A DNA stretch of 64,000 nucleotides from Galaxea fascicularis (GCA_948470475.1 OX419345.1:3208575-3272574); one strand, 5' to 3'. Numbered from the stretch's first letter, positions 17,401 to 29,100 are shown. Notes: generated by a model not told the origin, from the letters alone. A program made the numbers and translations.

Positions 17401-17506
17401 GCTGTCACGGGATTTGCTTCCAGAGGAGTCTTTGAATGAAAGAACTCTTGTTGATGGTGAAGTTTCAGACAGTGAGTTACCTAGTTTTAGTGAAGGTCAA
17501 TCTTAG
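14022..17506 (+). CDS. PEX13: Peroxisomal membrane protein PEX13 (peroxin-13)
   Basis: Docking component of the peroxisomal matrix-protein import machinery, binding PEX5 and PEX14. Exons 14022-14268, 14521-14577, 14846-15415, 16375-16562 and 17243-17506 splice in frame to 441 residues. It begins MSAPPKPWE, like the vertebrate start. A Pro-rich part and a Gly/Tyr-rich repeat follow (residues about 70-120, YGGYGGYG), then the conserved core with EESSRAAFQSIESIVQAFGS. Hydrophobic segments are HLVSVLGAFTLF and WPILLFFGVVLGTPLIIW. The SH3 domain fills exon four (ARAEYNFDGEGEEELSFRAG, RGWLLGS, GIVPANYVK), and the acidic tail is the final exon. AATAAA lies 55 bp after the stop. The Gly/Tyr repeat is spread over three exons. 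Confidence 0.95.
14342..14450 (+). repeat. Dispersed AACCCTTTCACTCCC repeat (in PEX13 intron 1)
   Basis: Begins AACCCTTTCACTCCC and contains TATAGATTTTACTCTGTC. A copy in the opposite orientation lies at 24655-24740, within an EIF2S1 intron, with AACCCTTTCCCTCCTAAGAG and TATAGATTTTACTC. No coding content. Confidence 0.6.
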
Positions 17507-17560
17507 CTTTGTCAGATTCAATGCTTTGGAGGGCATACTTTTGGAATGGAATCAAGGAGT

Positions 17561-17566
17561 AATAAA
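17561..17566 (+). terminator. poly(A) signal of PEX13
   Basis: AATAAA 55 bp after the PEX13 stop codon. The TTAA-flanked transposable element starts just downstream at 17641. Confidence 0.65.
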
Positions 17567-17640
17567 TATTTTTATTGCTGGCCTTACAGTAGTTGTATTT
17601 CACAGTGATATGAGGGTAGCAATATTAAAACTGCCAGCTC

Positions 17641-18014
17641 TTAAAGTGTCCCTAACCCCAAAATATTTTTTTTTTGCTAAAATAAATCTTTGCACCTGTT
17701 TGGAATGCATTGCAGTATTTTTTTTCCCTTTTTACAGGCTTCAAAACTGAGCGTCATTTGTTTAATGACCGAGTCAGAAGGGGAGTGGTTCTATTCCTGA
17801 TTTAATGTCACAATCTACTTTGCATGCATGTTTACAAAGAATTAATGCCATGCAAATCAGTTTGTGATGTCAAATCAGGAATAGGTCCATGCCCCTTCTG
17901 ACTCAGTTGTGAAACAAATGATGCTCAGTTTTAAAGCCTATAAAAAGTCAAGATTTGGTGAAAAAAGGAAAAACAAAACTGCAATGATTTATTTTAGGGT
18001 TAGGGGCACTTTAA
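17641..18014. mobile_element. MITE flanked by TTAA
   Basis: A 366-bp inverted-repeat element (17645-18010) lies between TTAA at 17641-17644 and TTAA at 18011-18014. The ends are AGTGTCCCTAACCCC on the left and the complement AGTGCCCCTAACCCT on the right. Inner arms repeat the ATTTGTTTAATGACCGAGTC / GACTCAGTTGTGAAACAAAT theme. TTAA target duplication is typical of piggyBac-type transposons; that assignment is inference. No transposase is encoded. Confidence 0.75.
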
Positions 18015-18160
18015 AGAGCAGGCCGCTCACTTCATCGTCTGTACGTTAAGTTGGCAAGATGAAGACTAGAGCTGTGTGACCATCTGCGTATGAAACAGTT
18101 TTTCTACTCTGAGCGTCTTCATTAGTGATGAAATAGACACTCCAGTATATTACTGATTAA

Positions 18161-18641
18161 GGGCCTGTTTACATGGAGGGAGGGTGCCCCGGCTAGGAGG
18201 GTTAAAACAGAGCCCACCTTTACATGCAACTCACTTAAGCGGGCTGGTCAGTGGGCTATTTAATATGGCAGACAAAAGAAATGTTTTGGCAGTAAGTTTT
18301 AATTTTTCCATCACTTGTTCCGCTAACGGTCGCTTTTCAGTGTCTTAAGGCTATTATTGTGCACTCTATTCATTGAGCATAGCTACTAGATGCAGTTAAC
18401 GTTAAAAGCTGCCTTGGAATATATCGGTCTTCTCACCTCGGGGCATGAACCATTTAGATGGCAAAAAGCTATCCTTCCCAGAAGGGTGCCGGGGCAGGCA
18501 GACAGGGAACCCCAGGAAGGCAGGTTACCCTGTCTAGTATGTAAATGCCTCAATGCATTTTCTAAAGAAACGTAGGAGACATTGGCTCTCCCAGGGTATT
18601 TCAGTTAGACGGGACACCCTCCCTCCACGTAAACAGGCCCC
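18161..18641. mobile_element. Inverted-repeat MITE, GGGCCTGTTTAC ends
   Basis: The left end is GGGCCTGTTTACATGGAGGG and the right end is the complement of GGGCCTGTTTACGTGGAGGG, about 480 bp apart. The interior has no recognised coding sequence. The ends resemble those of the AHI1-intron element at 61861-62203, suggesting related transposase recognition. Confidence 0.7.
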
Positions 18642-18781
18642 TCAGTAACAAGCTAAATATCTCAAAAAACTCCGTTTAAGTTATTCGCTTACAATTAACT
18701 TAGAAGCAAAGTGAAACATTAGGTGCATCATAAGAAAGAAGCCTTGAGTTCAAAACAATTTTTGTAAGAAGATTTTAAAAC

Positions 18782-18960
18782 CCCAGGAGTGATTAGTATG
18801 TAAGTTCTCTTTATGATATCAATGCATTGTCCAGCTGACAGGCAATGAGAATAGACAAAGTTATCAGCCAGGGGATGTCATGTTGATGGAACCCCAAATT
18901 CTCACCCTAAGAGTGATCAGCATCAAAGTTCTCCTTGTATTATTAACACTTTATAAAACA
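18782..18960 (+). repeat. Dispersed repeat (GTGATTAGTATGTAA family), copy 1
   Basis: Contains CATTGTCCAGCTGACAGGCA, ATGAGAATAGACAAAGTTAT and CAGCCAGGGG. Copies occur at 49439-49960 (interrupted) and 52617-52770. A fragment with GAGAATTATAATTTTGATCT nearby at 19018-19080 and another at 41185-41260 look like the other end of the same family. Confidence 0.6.
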
Positions 18961-19175
18961 GAGTGGTCATGAGAATTAAGGACAGGATCATGCAAGATGA
19001 TATTTTAACAATTTCTCCCTACTACTTATATAATAAATGAGTAGGGGAAATAAACGAGAATTATAATTTTGATCTTAGGTTATAAAAGCTAGAAAGAAGA
19101 ATTAATGAGAAGTATTTTAAGCACAGAAATGAAGTTATTGCTGTAGCCAATTGACCTGCCAGGAATGTTCTTTAT

Positions 19176-19530
19176 GCCCGTTTCAAACGTCGTGCCACTG
19201 CTGTGTGGAACTTAATTGATCGAATTAAATTCGACAGTAGCACAACGTTTGAAACCAAGTCGTGCTACTGCCGTGTAGCACGGCAGAGGTTGCCGTGCTA
19301 CACGGCAGCAGCATGACTTGGTTTCAAACGTCGTGCTACTGCTGTGTTGAACTGAATTCATAAATTATACTGAATGCATTTAAAAAGTCAACAAAACCGT
19401 TTTTTTTTTTATGGTTTGACGCATCTTTACGGCAACAGCTTTTAATTCGACGTCTGAAACCAAGTCGTGCTGGAGTCGTGCTACAGTCGAGCCAGCTAAG
19501 TACGGCAGCAGCACGACGTTTGAAACGGGC
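19176..19530. mobile_element. Inverted-repeat element with GCCCGTTTCAAACGTCGTGC ends
   Basis: The ends are exact inverted copies of 20 bp (19176-19195 and 19511-19530). Several internal copies of the same theme (GTTTGAAACCAAGTCGTGCT) lie in both orientations around a central palindrome, TAGCACGGCAGAGGTTGCCG. It looks like a MITE that has duplicated its own end. Confidence 0.75.
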
Positions 19531-19534
19531 CTTA

Positions 19535-20129
19535 GCTGGCATAGTTTTGCAAGTGGGGCTGGAAAAAAAACCCTCACGCCATTTTCTTAACCAATGAAAA
19601 GCACAACAAAAACCAATCGTGACTCGCTCCCGTGCATCTTCCCCCGCATTTGCCACGCAATTTCCCGCGCCTAGCGTCGGATGGAATTGGAATGACTTTA
19701 ACTCCCGATTGGTTTATTCCGTTGGTAACGCTTGTTTTCATTGGTTAACTACGTTGGTTTTGTTTTTAAGACACTCAATTAAACCGCTCTATCAACTCAA
19801 GATAATGATATCTTAAATTCAATGGCCCTGAATTTTGATTGGTTCGCTGGGCTGAGTTTTAGTTTTTCGCCCATCAATTCTACACCGTCCTATATATTCT
19901 ACTACAACATTACCTTTTACCTTATTGTATACTAGTTTCGTTTAATTTTCTACTATTCACTTGTATTTTGTAAGGCCGTTACTTCGAAGTTGTACTTTGT
20001 GGAATTACCAACGGATGTAAATTTTCTTCGCGCCTTTCCGTGTTTCATCACTTTTTGCAGTTTTACAGCATTCACGTTTAGTCACTCGACTGCCCACAAA
20101 TATGGCTTCGATTTCATACCATTTCCTAA
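19535..20129. other. Intergenic region downstream of the Patched-like locus
   Basis: AT-rich sequence with short open frames and no recognised domain. Nothing assigned. Confidence 0.3.
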
Positions 20130-22704
20130 TTACATCTTTGTATCATTGTTCGTTTCCTCTTCTTCTTTACTGTCTTCCACACCATTGCTCGTTGTTGACA
20201 AGAAAGAATCAACAGGTGGGGCGTCGGCATCCTCTGACGGTTCCTCTTCTGTGGCATTAAACGGAAAGTTTTAATTAATCAAAGTGGCAACGAGCCACTG
20301 AACTCGGTAAGTGAATTATAAGCCACGCGCGAGCATATATATAGTTTTGATACCTTCATAACTAAAAGCTCCAAAATAGAAGCGAAGTATTTTACGTACG
20401 ATTAAGTCGTTGTAGGGTCAAATTTAATGTATCCCTTATCTCAGAAAAAAATTTCAAAAGTCCCCCCTCATCTGACTATCTTTCTTTAGTTGTGTCTAGT
20501 AACTTGATGAAAGTCTCTTCATTTGTGCATTTTTGTGATCGTAATAATTTGGTTGTAGTTAGTTAGTTCATACGATACGCATTAACGGCTGGTCAGCGGA
20601 CTCATAAATTTAACAAATTGTCCTCACACCTTCAACTCGGAAAATGGCTATATGCTATTTCCGAGTTGAAAACTGCCCGTGAGACAAATTCCCCACAATG
20701 TAAAAGTTTTCAGATCAGACCTTATTAATTTTAGTAAATTACTCTGAATTATTAACCTTGGCCTCTGGCACCAGGCTCCGCAGTGGGGTTATGCGGCGAA
20801 AAGAAAAAACGTGGCGAAAAAAAATCGGCGAGCGAATCGAGCCGAGCGGGGGACTGGGGGAGGGGAAGGAGCCCGTATTGTTTGAGACTTTCCTGTAAAG
20901 ACCTCACTGTCCGTTAATAAGTAGTTAGTATCTATTGTAATTGCAAATTATTGGGCAAAGGGCCATTCTTTTCTCTAAGGGGAGATGTAATTATGACTAA
21001 CCACACCCCCATTCCCCCTTAAGAACGGGTACACCCACCAGATTCTTTTGTTAGCACCGGAAATTAATTCCCTCCCAATCACATGTACGCGGGAAGTCCT
21101 GGTACTGCATGCCCACTTCCCCTTCGTATCCTGTCAGCACAATGGTTGTTCTTACCTCTTAAAACACTACCATTATGCTGCTTATTGGGAATGTGGTCCA
21201 AGGTGTCTCCACAGACGTCTTGTGACAGGTTCATGCCAGAGTTATCCAAAAGGGTCTCTCGCTGAGGCGTGATTGGGTTAGCATGGGCTCCCTCCAAGTC
21301 AAAAGCCACTCCAACTTGGCTGTCACACAATTGAGTACTATAGCCTTTATGGAAAAGTGAGGCGAAGCTGTACAAGATTGATAAATGGACTGGCAGAAAG
21401 CAAAGCCCATGGAGTAGGCCAAGCAACACCATGCTAAAGAACATCTTGAAAAAGATCTGAAATATCTCAGACTTAGAAAATGCGGTTGCTGGTACCTAAA
21501 TGAAATCATTCAGTTTAGAAGAACGTTTGTAGAAGACAAATGTTATTCAACCTGTCTATAATAATGTGGATTTTGTCACGCTTAATTTAACGTTTACAGG
21601 GTAATTTCTTGCCCTGACCACTACCAATTTTGCAATTCTGAGAAAAATACGCCACAGCGATTCCTAAGAAGGCCTTTTTTATTTCTATTAACTTTATGAT
21701 GCATGATGTGCTACTGCGCTAAGTCATCAAAAATGATGATTTGTTGAGGTCTTCCAGGTAAATGTAAGCTGGAGAGGGACTACTCAAGGTGACATTGCCT
21801 GACGTTTTGATAAGCTGAACGGAAGTCACCATCAACTTTGAGACGTTTGTCACTATTATCTCAAACAGTCCTTCTTAAGACCACACCCACCTGGACAACT
21901 GTGTTTCACTAAGTTATGACTCCCGAGTTCAAATCATTAACAATGTCATCAGAGAAAATGTGTGACTTTGGGGTTTTAAGTAGAGCTCAATATGATATAT
22001 TATTGCTTGAGATCTAGCCAGTAGTCCTACCTCCCAGCAAGATACTTGCTCCTACATGGGTAACTGCTTCAATCAGTACTCTCTCATCAACCAAGCTTCC
22101 TTTGGCCTTAACAAAGGCAAGGGCCACATGAGCACTGTAGTCAACTGCAAAGCCAATCACCATCACCAGGTTTATCATAGAGATGGAGTTCAAAGACACA
22201 CCCAGAAGCCACATCATGCCAAACAACTCAAATATCAAAGACACGAAATCAAAGAAGACCAGGAAGGAGACGCTTAAATTGATCAAAAAAGGAGCTGTTA
22301 CGACGAGAATTGCCAGTGCCGCAACCGTGAGATTACGAATTGTTTCTGAGAGTATGACGGCGTACTGCTCCAGGAAAACAAAGGAAGAAGCGGTCATATA
22401 GACAGGCAGCTTAGATTTAGTAGAATGGTCTTTTCACATAGACAGCTTAACATCCTTCTTAAACACTGAACTATTGGGAGCTCTTCATGAACGCAATGAT
22501 ACGTGTGGCTTTAATGTTAATCTCGTTTTCGTCAAATTTTATGTCTTCTTTGAAAAAAGAGAATTCAGTGGTGTTGAGAAAGCTTTTCACACTGTCCATG
22601 AAATTTTCCCCATGGCATGTTTTGTTAGTGTTGTAAGCAGATGTTTGCTTCTGGTTCACATTGGGCCTTAAAGAGTCAACAGTTACTCTTTGTAAAATGC
22701 TCAT
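20130..22704 (-). pseudogene. Patched-domain (PTCHD/PTR-type) protein, C-terminal half only, probably degenerate
   Basis: Twelve-pass RND-type membrane protein family (Patched-related, sterol-sensing type); only the second half is present. Segments: about 22474-22704 (lumenal loop, SVKSFLNTTEFSFFKEDIKF), 22031-22409 (LEQYAVILSETIRNL and several TM helices, including MINLVMVIGFAVDYSAHVAL), 21156-21488 (SEIFQIFFKMFF, LHGLCFLPV) and 20130-20248 (acidic tail ending in DTKM and a stop). The last two junctions agree in phase and have good splice sites. Signs of decay: the first segment runs into TAG with several stops before the next, in only 63 bp where about 20 residues are expected; the 22031 donor carries one base too many for the natural acceptor at 21495, so frame is kept only by using CAG seven bases later, losing two residues. 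No N-terminal exons exist before EIF2S1. A miscalled live gene is possible. Confidence 0.6.
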
Positions 22705-22993
22705 AAAATCACTGCCTCATACAGCTGTAATATCCACCTAATCTACAGCACAGAGGCTGAAAATGAATGCTCTCTCGGCCACAAATTAGGACAAGATTTC
22801 TGTGCAACCCCATATAATATTATACACGCATTTTGTGACTCAAACTCCATTTTCGGAACCAGGGTAGTATGACAGTGATGCTGTATTATTAATGTATGGG
22901 GCTGCATGAAAATCTTTCCCTAATTAGGATTTTTTGTAAGTTCACTGGGTCTCTGTTAGCAAACATGGCCTTGGATGACTTGAAGAAAAGTTT

Positions 22994-22999
22994 TTTAAT
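22994..22999 (-). terminator. Possible variant poly(A) signal of EIF2S1
   Basis: ATTAAA on the minus strand, about 107 bp after the EIF2S1 stop codon. No AATAAA was noticed nearer. Confidence 0.35.
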
Positions 23000-23105
23000 C
23001 TGTACATATAATTATGAACTAATCCAGGACTAGATTACTGTTCAGGAAGTAGCCACGTGCTGTTTAGTATTGAAGACAATATATCATATAAACTTGAATT
23101 TTGCT

Positions 23106-26100
23106 TTAAGATATTTCCTCTGATATTTCCTCTTCATCAGGGTTGTCATCATCACCATCCACCTCAGCATTTTCTCGTTCTAATCTCTCCATTTGTTTGG
23201 CAAGTTCAGCATCATCACTCTCTGTCACCACCTTGGGCTGAAATAAATGAAGAAAAAAAAACAATCAATACAGCATTTCACATTTCCTAGTCAGGGTTGT
23301 CATTGGGAGGCAGTAGCCGGCAGATATCTGCCATCAGTCAGATCATGCTGATTACTTTTGCCCCCAAATACTGAAAACTGCATTTGTGAGCTTCATGCTT
23401 ATTATAATCTGTAGCAACCTACTTCAACCCATTCATCCATCTACTTAAAATCCTAGTGACAATCCTAGGAGCCAGTAGCCGGCAGATATCTGCCATCAAT
23501 CAGACCATGCTGATTACTTTTGCCCCAAAATGCTGGAAACTGCATTTGTGAGCTTCATGCTCATTATAATCTGTAGCCACCTACTTCAACCCATTCATCC
23601 ATCTACTTAAAATCCTAGTGACAATCCTGCAAGTTTTCCACCCTACCACCCTTAAATTATACTTCACACCCCCCAAGTCGGGTGTTACGAAAACTACTGG
23701 TAAGACCCCCGAAAACTAAGACCTAAGACTTTTTATTACATTGTGATAACAAAGCTGAAAGGAAGGAGCCCTTGTTCCTTTTTTAAATACTCAACAAATA
23801 TCATACACACCAGTTTGCTGTCATTGCATTACTTACTGTCACGATGGAACTCTAAATTCAACTGACATGCTTTCAGTGGCTATATCATCAAGGGGTCTTA
23901 GGTTTCGAACTATGAAAACTAAGACCCTATTCAATATACGAGCACTGCTCACTATTTTCAGCAGTTACTGAGCTTAAATCGAGTGCAGAATGTCTTTCCC
24001 TTTATGCTGGTGTTTAAAGCATAATTAGACATTTTCCCGGCGAAGATTTTGGGTACAGATTATTCAGTTGGTACTGTAATGAATAGGTCACGCAAACCCT
24101 AGGGTCAACAGCGGAAACATGAATGGACATGTGTTGCGAATTTGACAAGTTTCTGTGTGATCCGAACCTTCTCGAGCAATATCCAGCCTTGAAATCTAGT
24201 GCTAGCAGGTTTTTCCCCCATTTTATCCGCCTGAAGGTCTTTCCTCATGAATGGTTAAACAACATAACGAGTTGCAACAAACAGTTCTCAATCGCGCTCT
24301 TACAAAGGGAATGGCCAAATGCGAAGTGAGTTTCACATTTGAAATTATTGTACACCTCATAATTTTGACAGTTAAAATTTTTAGGGGGGGCTTAGTTTAA
24401 GATGGCCACGGGGTCTTAGGTCTTAGGTCTTAGTTTTCGGGGGTCTTAGCTTTCGTAACACCCCCCCCCCCCCTCCAAGTCTTTCTTTACCCAGCCAGCT
24501 GTCTCCTATACTGTTGAGCTATAGCTTGTGGGGCTGTAGGCCATTCTGCATTTGTTTGTTCGTTCATCCATTCATTTGTGGAACCCTATATGCTGTTGTT
24601 CTTTTACTATTGATAATATTTAGTGACCAGTACATTGTTAAGGGAGAAAGTTTTTTAACCCTCTAACCCTTAAGATATGATATGGCATTAGATATGAGAG
24701 TAAAATCTATAAAGTCACTCTTAGGAGGGAAAGGGTTAAAGGTGAATATTTTTAAATGTAAAAGAAAAAAGTAAATATATGTGATGTGAGTGCAGTTTCT
24801 GCAAAATTGCTAATTCTTGGGCAGTTAAAATTCTACTTTCATGCAAACATTCTTGTCAATTTGAAACCAGATTTACTCCATGGACTAAAAACAAAGAAAA
24901 ACTACATGAAAAAACTGCTGAGATTCTCTTAAACACAGCTTACCGCTGCTTTTTCATTGAACTCGCCACCAAATTCCTTGATACTAGTTTTGATAGCTTC
25001 CACAGCTAATGTCAAACCTTTGAGTCCTTCCTCTCGATCTAAGGTTGTGGTGGTTATCACGTACAATGGAGCTGCTATCAAATTTATCTGGAAGAAAAGT
25101 AGTGTAATGGTTTAAATTACAAAACCCAAACAACAGCAATAATAATAATAAACAATTATTTTTGGGTGAAGTTTCTGTGATTATCCAGAATGATCAAGGT
25201 GGAAGTAAGAGATATCAACTGAAGCCGAAGGCTGACGCTGATAATTAACTCTTACAGAGATTCTAATAATTGATTTATCATACAGTGAACAGAAAAATTG
25301 TCACAACAGTAAACATTTACTTGCAAACCTGGATGTCATTTAGCTTTTTCACCAATGGCAAGCCACACAAAGTGCGTGAACTTGACACGATTATTCTTAG
25401 ACACCATGCACTGCAGTCATATATGACATGACCACCACTGACCTTGAGTGTCCATGACATGATTATGGTATAATTTGCAGCTAGATGTTGTCACAGGCTC
25501 TGATTTTGAAAAATTCACTGTACGCTTTCAGCCAATAAGAAAAAGATAGCCAGTTTGATGTATAATAACAACAATTATTATTAAGGCTTGTTAAGGAACC
25601 TTTAATTATATTGGTAGGACTGTAAAGTTGAGATCAAAAAGAATAATGTTAAAAAAAGAGAAGAAAAGTTGAACATGGAGCTGAAGTAGCTCTTTGAAAG
25701 TGTTCTCAAGTCAATATACAGCAGCAGGGCTTGTACCACTCTTAGCTACTTTACACAAGCTAACTGCAAGTAAAAAAGGATTCATAGATTTTTTTACTGG
25801 AACAACCAAAGGTAGTCAAGAAGTGGGAATGTTTAAGGTAGCTGGTTGCCTCCTTCCCCCAGCTAATGAAGATACAAAAACCTTAAGCATAAAGGAAGCA
25901 TTCACTTGTTAGAAGTGACGACAGTGATGGAATTAAAGATGGGAGGGAGAGGAACAGAATCACTGGTTTTGTACAAAGAAAGGATCAGTCAAATAAACAA
26001 TTTAGGGTGTAGATCTGATTACTAGTACAAGTTTGAGTTTCAGTAGACCCATTCAGATTGTTCAGATCTAATTCCCTAATCCTTTAAGCGGCCTTCACAC

Positions 26101-28809
26101 CACAAACTTAAGTTGGCCAACTCATGTTTGCAAACTTGAAAGAGTTAGCGAACTTATGCTTTCACACATCAAACACGCGTCAAATCACAACACAGGCCAA
26201 TTTGCAAAATCACTGCCCTATTCCGCTTGTGCCTTGCTTTTATTTTGTTTATCGCCGGAGAAGTAACCAAAAAAAGCATTGGACAAAACCCTACCAAAGC
26301 AGAAATCCGTCCCTTGGCACGTATAGTACGCTTGCCCTAGAGCTTCGCTGCAGGTTTCAAAAATTATATCTACACTATTTATTTCATTGTCTTTTGCTTA
26401 TTTTTTGTATCTTTATACATAGCGGATGAAATGTCCCACAAAGCTGGACAATTGAGCACTTCATCAATGAATTGAAATGTCACTTCCTCCTGTCACTCAT
26501 CTGCCACTTTGTGAAGTGTCATGCAAATCACGTATTAAACTAAATAGAGCACAAACTTTGATTGGTTTAAAGTCGACAACTCATGTTTGCCAATCGTTCC
26601 CATGTCAAATACAAATTTATCAACACAAAAAGGTTGGCAAAAAAGTTGGCGAGAATGGAGACTACTTCTATTTGTTGCCAACAGTTTGCCAACATGTTTG
26701 AGAACTGTTGTTGTGTCTTTCACACATGCCAACTTAAGTTTGCCAACACAAGTTTGCCAACTTTAGTTTGTAGTGTGAAAGCCGCTTTACATGATCACTA
26801 GTGACATCAATACAGTTTCTACAATCTTCTTATCTGCTGGTAAGCACTAAGGAAGAGTGAGGGTTCGGGGAAGGTGGCTGCTTTGAAAGTTTATAGAATT
26901 ATTCTTGAGCTTTTGCTTGAACCCAAAGCTAAGGGTCACTAAAGAAGAAGATTTAAGGTCCCATGGAGAAAATTATAATTGTGCATGAAATGGTTGCTGG
27001 ATTTCCCAAATGCACTGCCTAGAAACTAGTCTACCAGAAAGTTGGATCTTCAAACCTTAATTGGTACATCCTCTGAAGAGCATTTCAGTCCTTCTAGCAA
27101 GGAGTTCTTCACAGCATCAATGCCATCATAAGCATAACAAGACACCTCAATATCTGCACGGATTTTAACAGCTTGGGGAGTGAGTCTTCTCATGATGTTA
27201 CTCAACAGAGTAGACTTTGTTTTCTCATCAAGGTCCAGCTCATCTAGTACTGATGGATCCCTGAAAAATCCAATACATGGGAAATGTCAAAATAAAAGTA
27301 AATAGTATTTAGATTCACACAGTAAACATACTGCATGCTGGGTCAATGGTGTGAAGACACCATATACCTTACCCCACGGCCAACTTAAAAACATCAAATG
27401 AACTTCCAGGTGACTTGTACTTTTCATCGAAATACCATGCAGTCTTCTCGTATAGTTCTTCAAGCTGTTTGTCCGTATCGTATTCCAAGATTTCTGCACA
27501 ATGTCTCAAAATACTGTATACCTACCAAGAGAATGATTATAATGATAAAAGATCAGTTTCAGAAAAAAAAAAGGTTTAGCAAGAAGATGGCACAGTGTTT
27601 AGCTCCATTAAGAGGGAGAGGACAAAACACAAGGTACTATTCCATGGAGTGCCCTTAGACTACCTAAAATGGAGTACCCTGAAAAATAATTTGGGAGTCA
27701 AGGAAAATGATTTTTCAAAATGGAAAGTCATTTAAATGAATGTACCATGCCACATACCTTTATTTTATTTACTTTAGAGTTTTTTTGTAGCAATCCCAAA
27801 AGTATAAACTCGCCTTGGATAGCAACAAATGCTGTTTGAGCTGGGCGAGCTTAAAGCAAATCAAGGTACATGGCAAAGTACATACATTTAAATGACTTTC
27901 TATTTTGGAAAAATCATCAGGGTACTCCATTTTAGGAAATCCAAGGGTACTCCATGGAATAGTACTCTGTTTTGTCCGCTCCCCCATTGAGAGCATAGCA
28001 TCTTGCCACTGTGGATCTTCTGGGAAAATACAGTTATTTATAAGGGCTCTGTAACTGAGAGTACATAATTTGCACTAAGATTTCTAAGTCGATTTAAGCT
28101 TATGTCTGAGAGAAATGTTAACGTTAACGGTGAGTAACCAAATGGATGACAGACTTACAGTTTTGGCTTTTGTAAACTTTTCTTCACATTTCTTGATTTC
28201 TTCTGGTGAAACTCTTCTTTTAGACAAGTCAATATATCCTACAAAAACATTACATAGGCATCACAAATTTGTTCATTTCACATAAAATTTTGTGTGAAAT
28301 TGCAGCTCAATGGGACGTCCAATTTTTCATAAACATTTAAACTGAGCTCAATTTGTCTTTGAGCTTAATCCTCATCATTTAATCCTCCTCATAATTATAT
28401 GGCACAAATTGGGCGTCAAATTAGAGTCACATTTCTACTGATGTAGTCATTGCCAATCAATTGAAATTCTGTACTTGTATTCCACGTTAATTATGTGACA
28501 ATACGCATGCACCAAAATGGCGTCAGAGATACTGATTGAAGATGGAATGACAATAATCGTTCAAAACAAACCTTTGTCTTTGTCCACACGAATTACCACC
28601 ACACACTCGTGTCTCCCAACCCTGATCAGTTTGTTAATGGAACGAATTCGTCTTCTTGACAATTCACTGAGAAGAATCATTCCTTCGATGTTGTTGTATT
28701 CTAACAAATTTACGTACGCTCCCATCTCTGCGATACTTCGGACGTTAACCATGACAACATCGTCAATTTCTGGGTACTTGTGTTTGTAGTATCTACAGCT
28801 TAACGGCAT
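23106..28809 (-). CDS. EIF2S1: Eukaryotic translation initiation factor 2 subunit alpha
   Basis: Regulatory subunit of eIF2, which delivers initiator Met-tRNA to the 40S ribosome. Six exons, 28572-28809, 28159-28238, 27373-27521, 27056-27260, 24944-25087, 23106-23237, close exactly to 315 residues, the length of human eIF2 alpha. The N-terminal S1 domain is intact, with [20 protein letters not shown]. The stress-kinase target serine lies in [16 protein letters not shown] (Ser51 counting the initiator Met), so control by PERK/GCN2/PKR-type kinases should be possible. The helical and C-terminal domains follow ([16 protein letters not shown]), then [12 protein letters not shown] and an acidic tail. 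The introns hold three inverted-repeat elements and a tandem duplication. Confidence 0.97.
23304..23634. repeat. Tandem duplication, 162-bp unit, two copies
   Basis: CAGTAGCCGGCAGATATCTG begins at 23311 and again at 23473; the copies match along their whole length with few differences, ending in AATCCTAGTGACAATCCT. It lies in the last EIF2S1 intron, about 70 bp upstream of the terminal exon, so the second copy came from local duplication. Confidence 0.85.
23680..24463. mobile_element. Inverted-repeat DNA element, GGGTGTTACGAAA ends
   Basis: About 784 bp in an EIF2S1 intron. Left end GGGTGTTACGAAAACTACTG, then AGACCCCCGAAAACTAAGAC; the right end carries the complement. Near the right end GGTCTTA is tandemly repeated. 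A 68-codon frame at 24123-24329 lies inside; it shows no transposase motif that I recognise, so the element is probably non-autonomous. Confidence 0.7.
24655..24740 (-). repeat. Dispersed AACCCTTTCCCTCC repeat in EIF2S1 intron
   Basis: Minus-strand relative of the repeat at 14342-14450, sharing AACCCTTT, AAGAGTGAC and TATAGATTTTACTC. Confidence 0.55.
26094..26789. mobile_element. Inverted-repeat DNA element, AAGCGGC ends
   Basis: Left end TAAGCGGCCTTCACACCACA, right end the complement of TAAAGCGGCTTTCACACTAC, about 695 bp apart, inside an EIF2S1 intron. The TTGGCAAACTT motif recurs repeatedly in the arms. No transposase recognised. Confidence 0.7.
27608..27994. mobile_element. Inverted-repeat DNA element in EIF2S1 intron 2
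   Basis: Arms share GGACAAAAC, GTACTATTCCATGGAGT, CTAAAATGGAGTACCCTGA and AATGACTTTC in inverted order over about 120 bp. The central part is AT-rich with no coding potential. Confidence 0.75.
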
Positions 28810-28819
28810 TCTGGCGTCG

Positions 28820-29100
28820 AATGAAGTCGGAAAGATATGAATTATTTTTTGAAATCCACCATGTGCAAAAAACTGATGCAATAACGCAACCGCTGAGCAC
28901 AAACTTGTGGCAGTCGCATGTGCCTGGTTACCAAGGAAATTGAAGCAAATGAAAACAGACTGGGCCTGGGTTGAGGTCTGAGATGGATTGGAATATTAGT
29001 TCTAATATTAAAGAAATAAAAACAAATCATCACTGGAACGATGCGCTCTGGGGAGACAACGAATTATCGGCTAATTTTAGGTAAATAGAAACTGTTACAT
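28820..29100. promoter_or_regulatory. Upstream region and presumed promoter of EIF2S1
   Basis: The sequence directly upstream of the EIF2S1 start (minus strand). No TATA box or unambiguous factor site was identified; the assignment rests on position only. Confidence 0.35.

Noticed and set aside
24123..24329. A 68-codon frame as a transposase inside the 23680-24463 element
   Set aside because: No catalytic or DNA-binding motif recognised and the frame is far too short.
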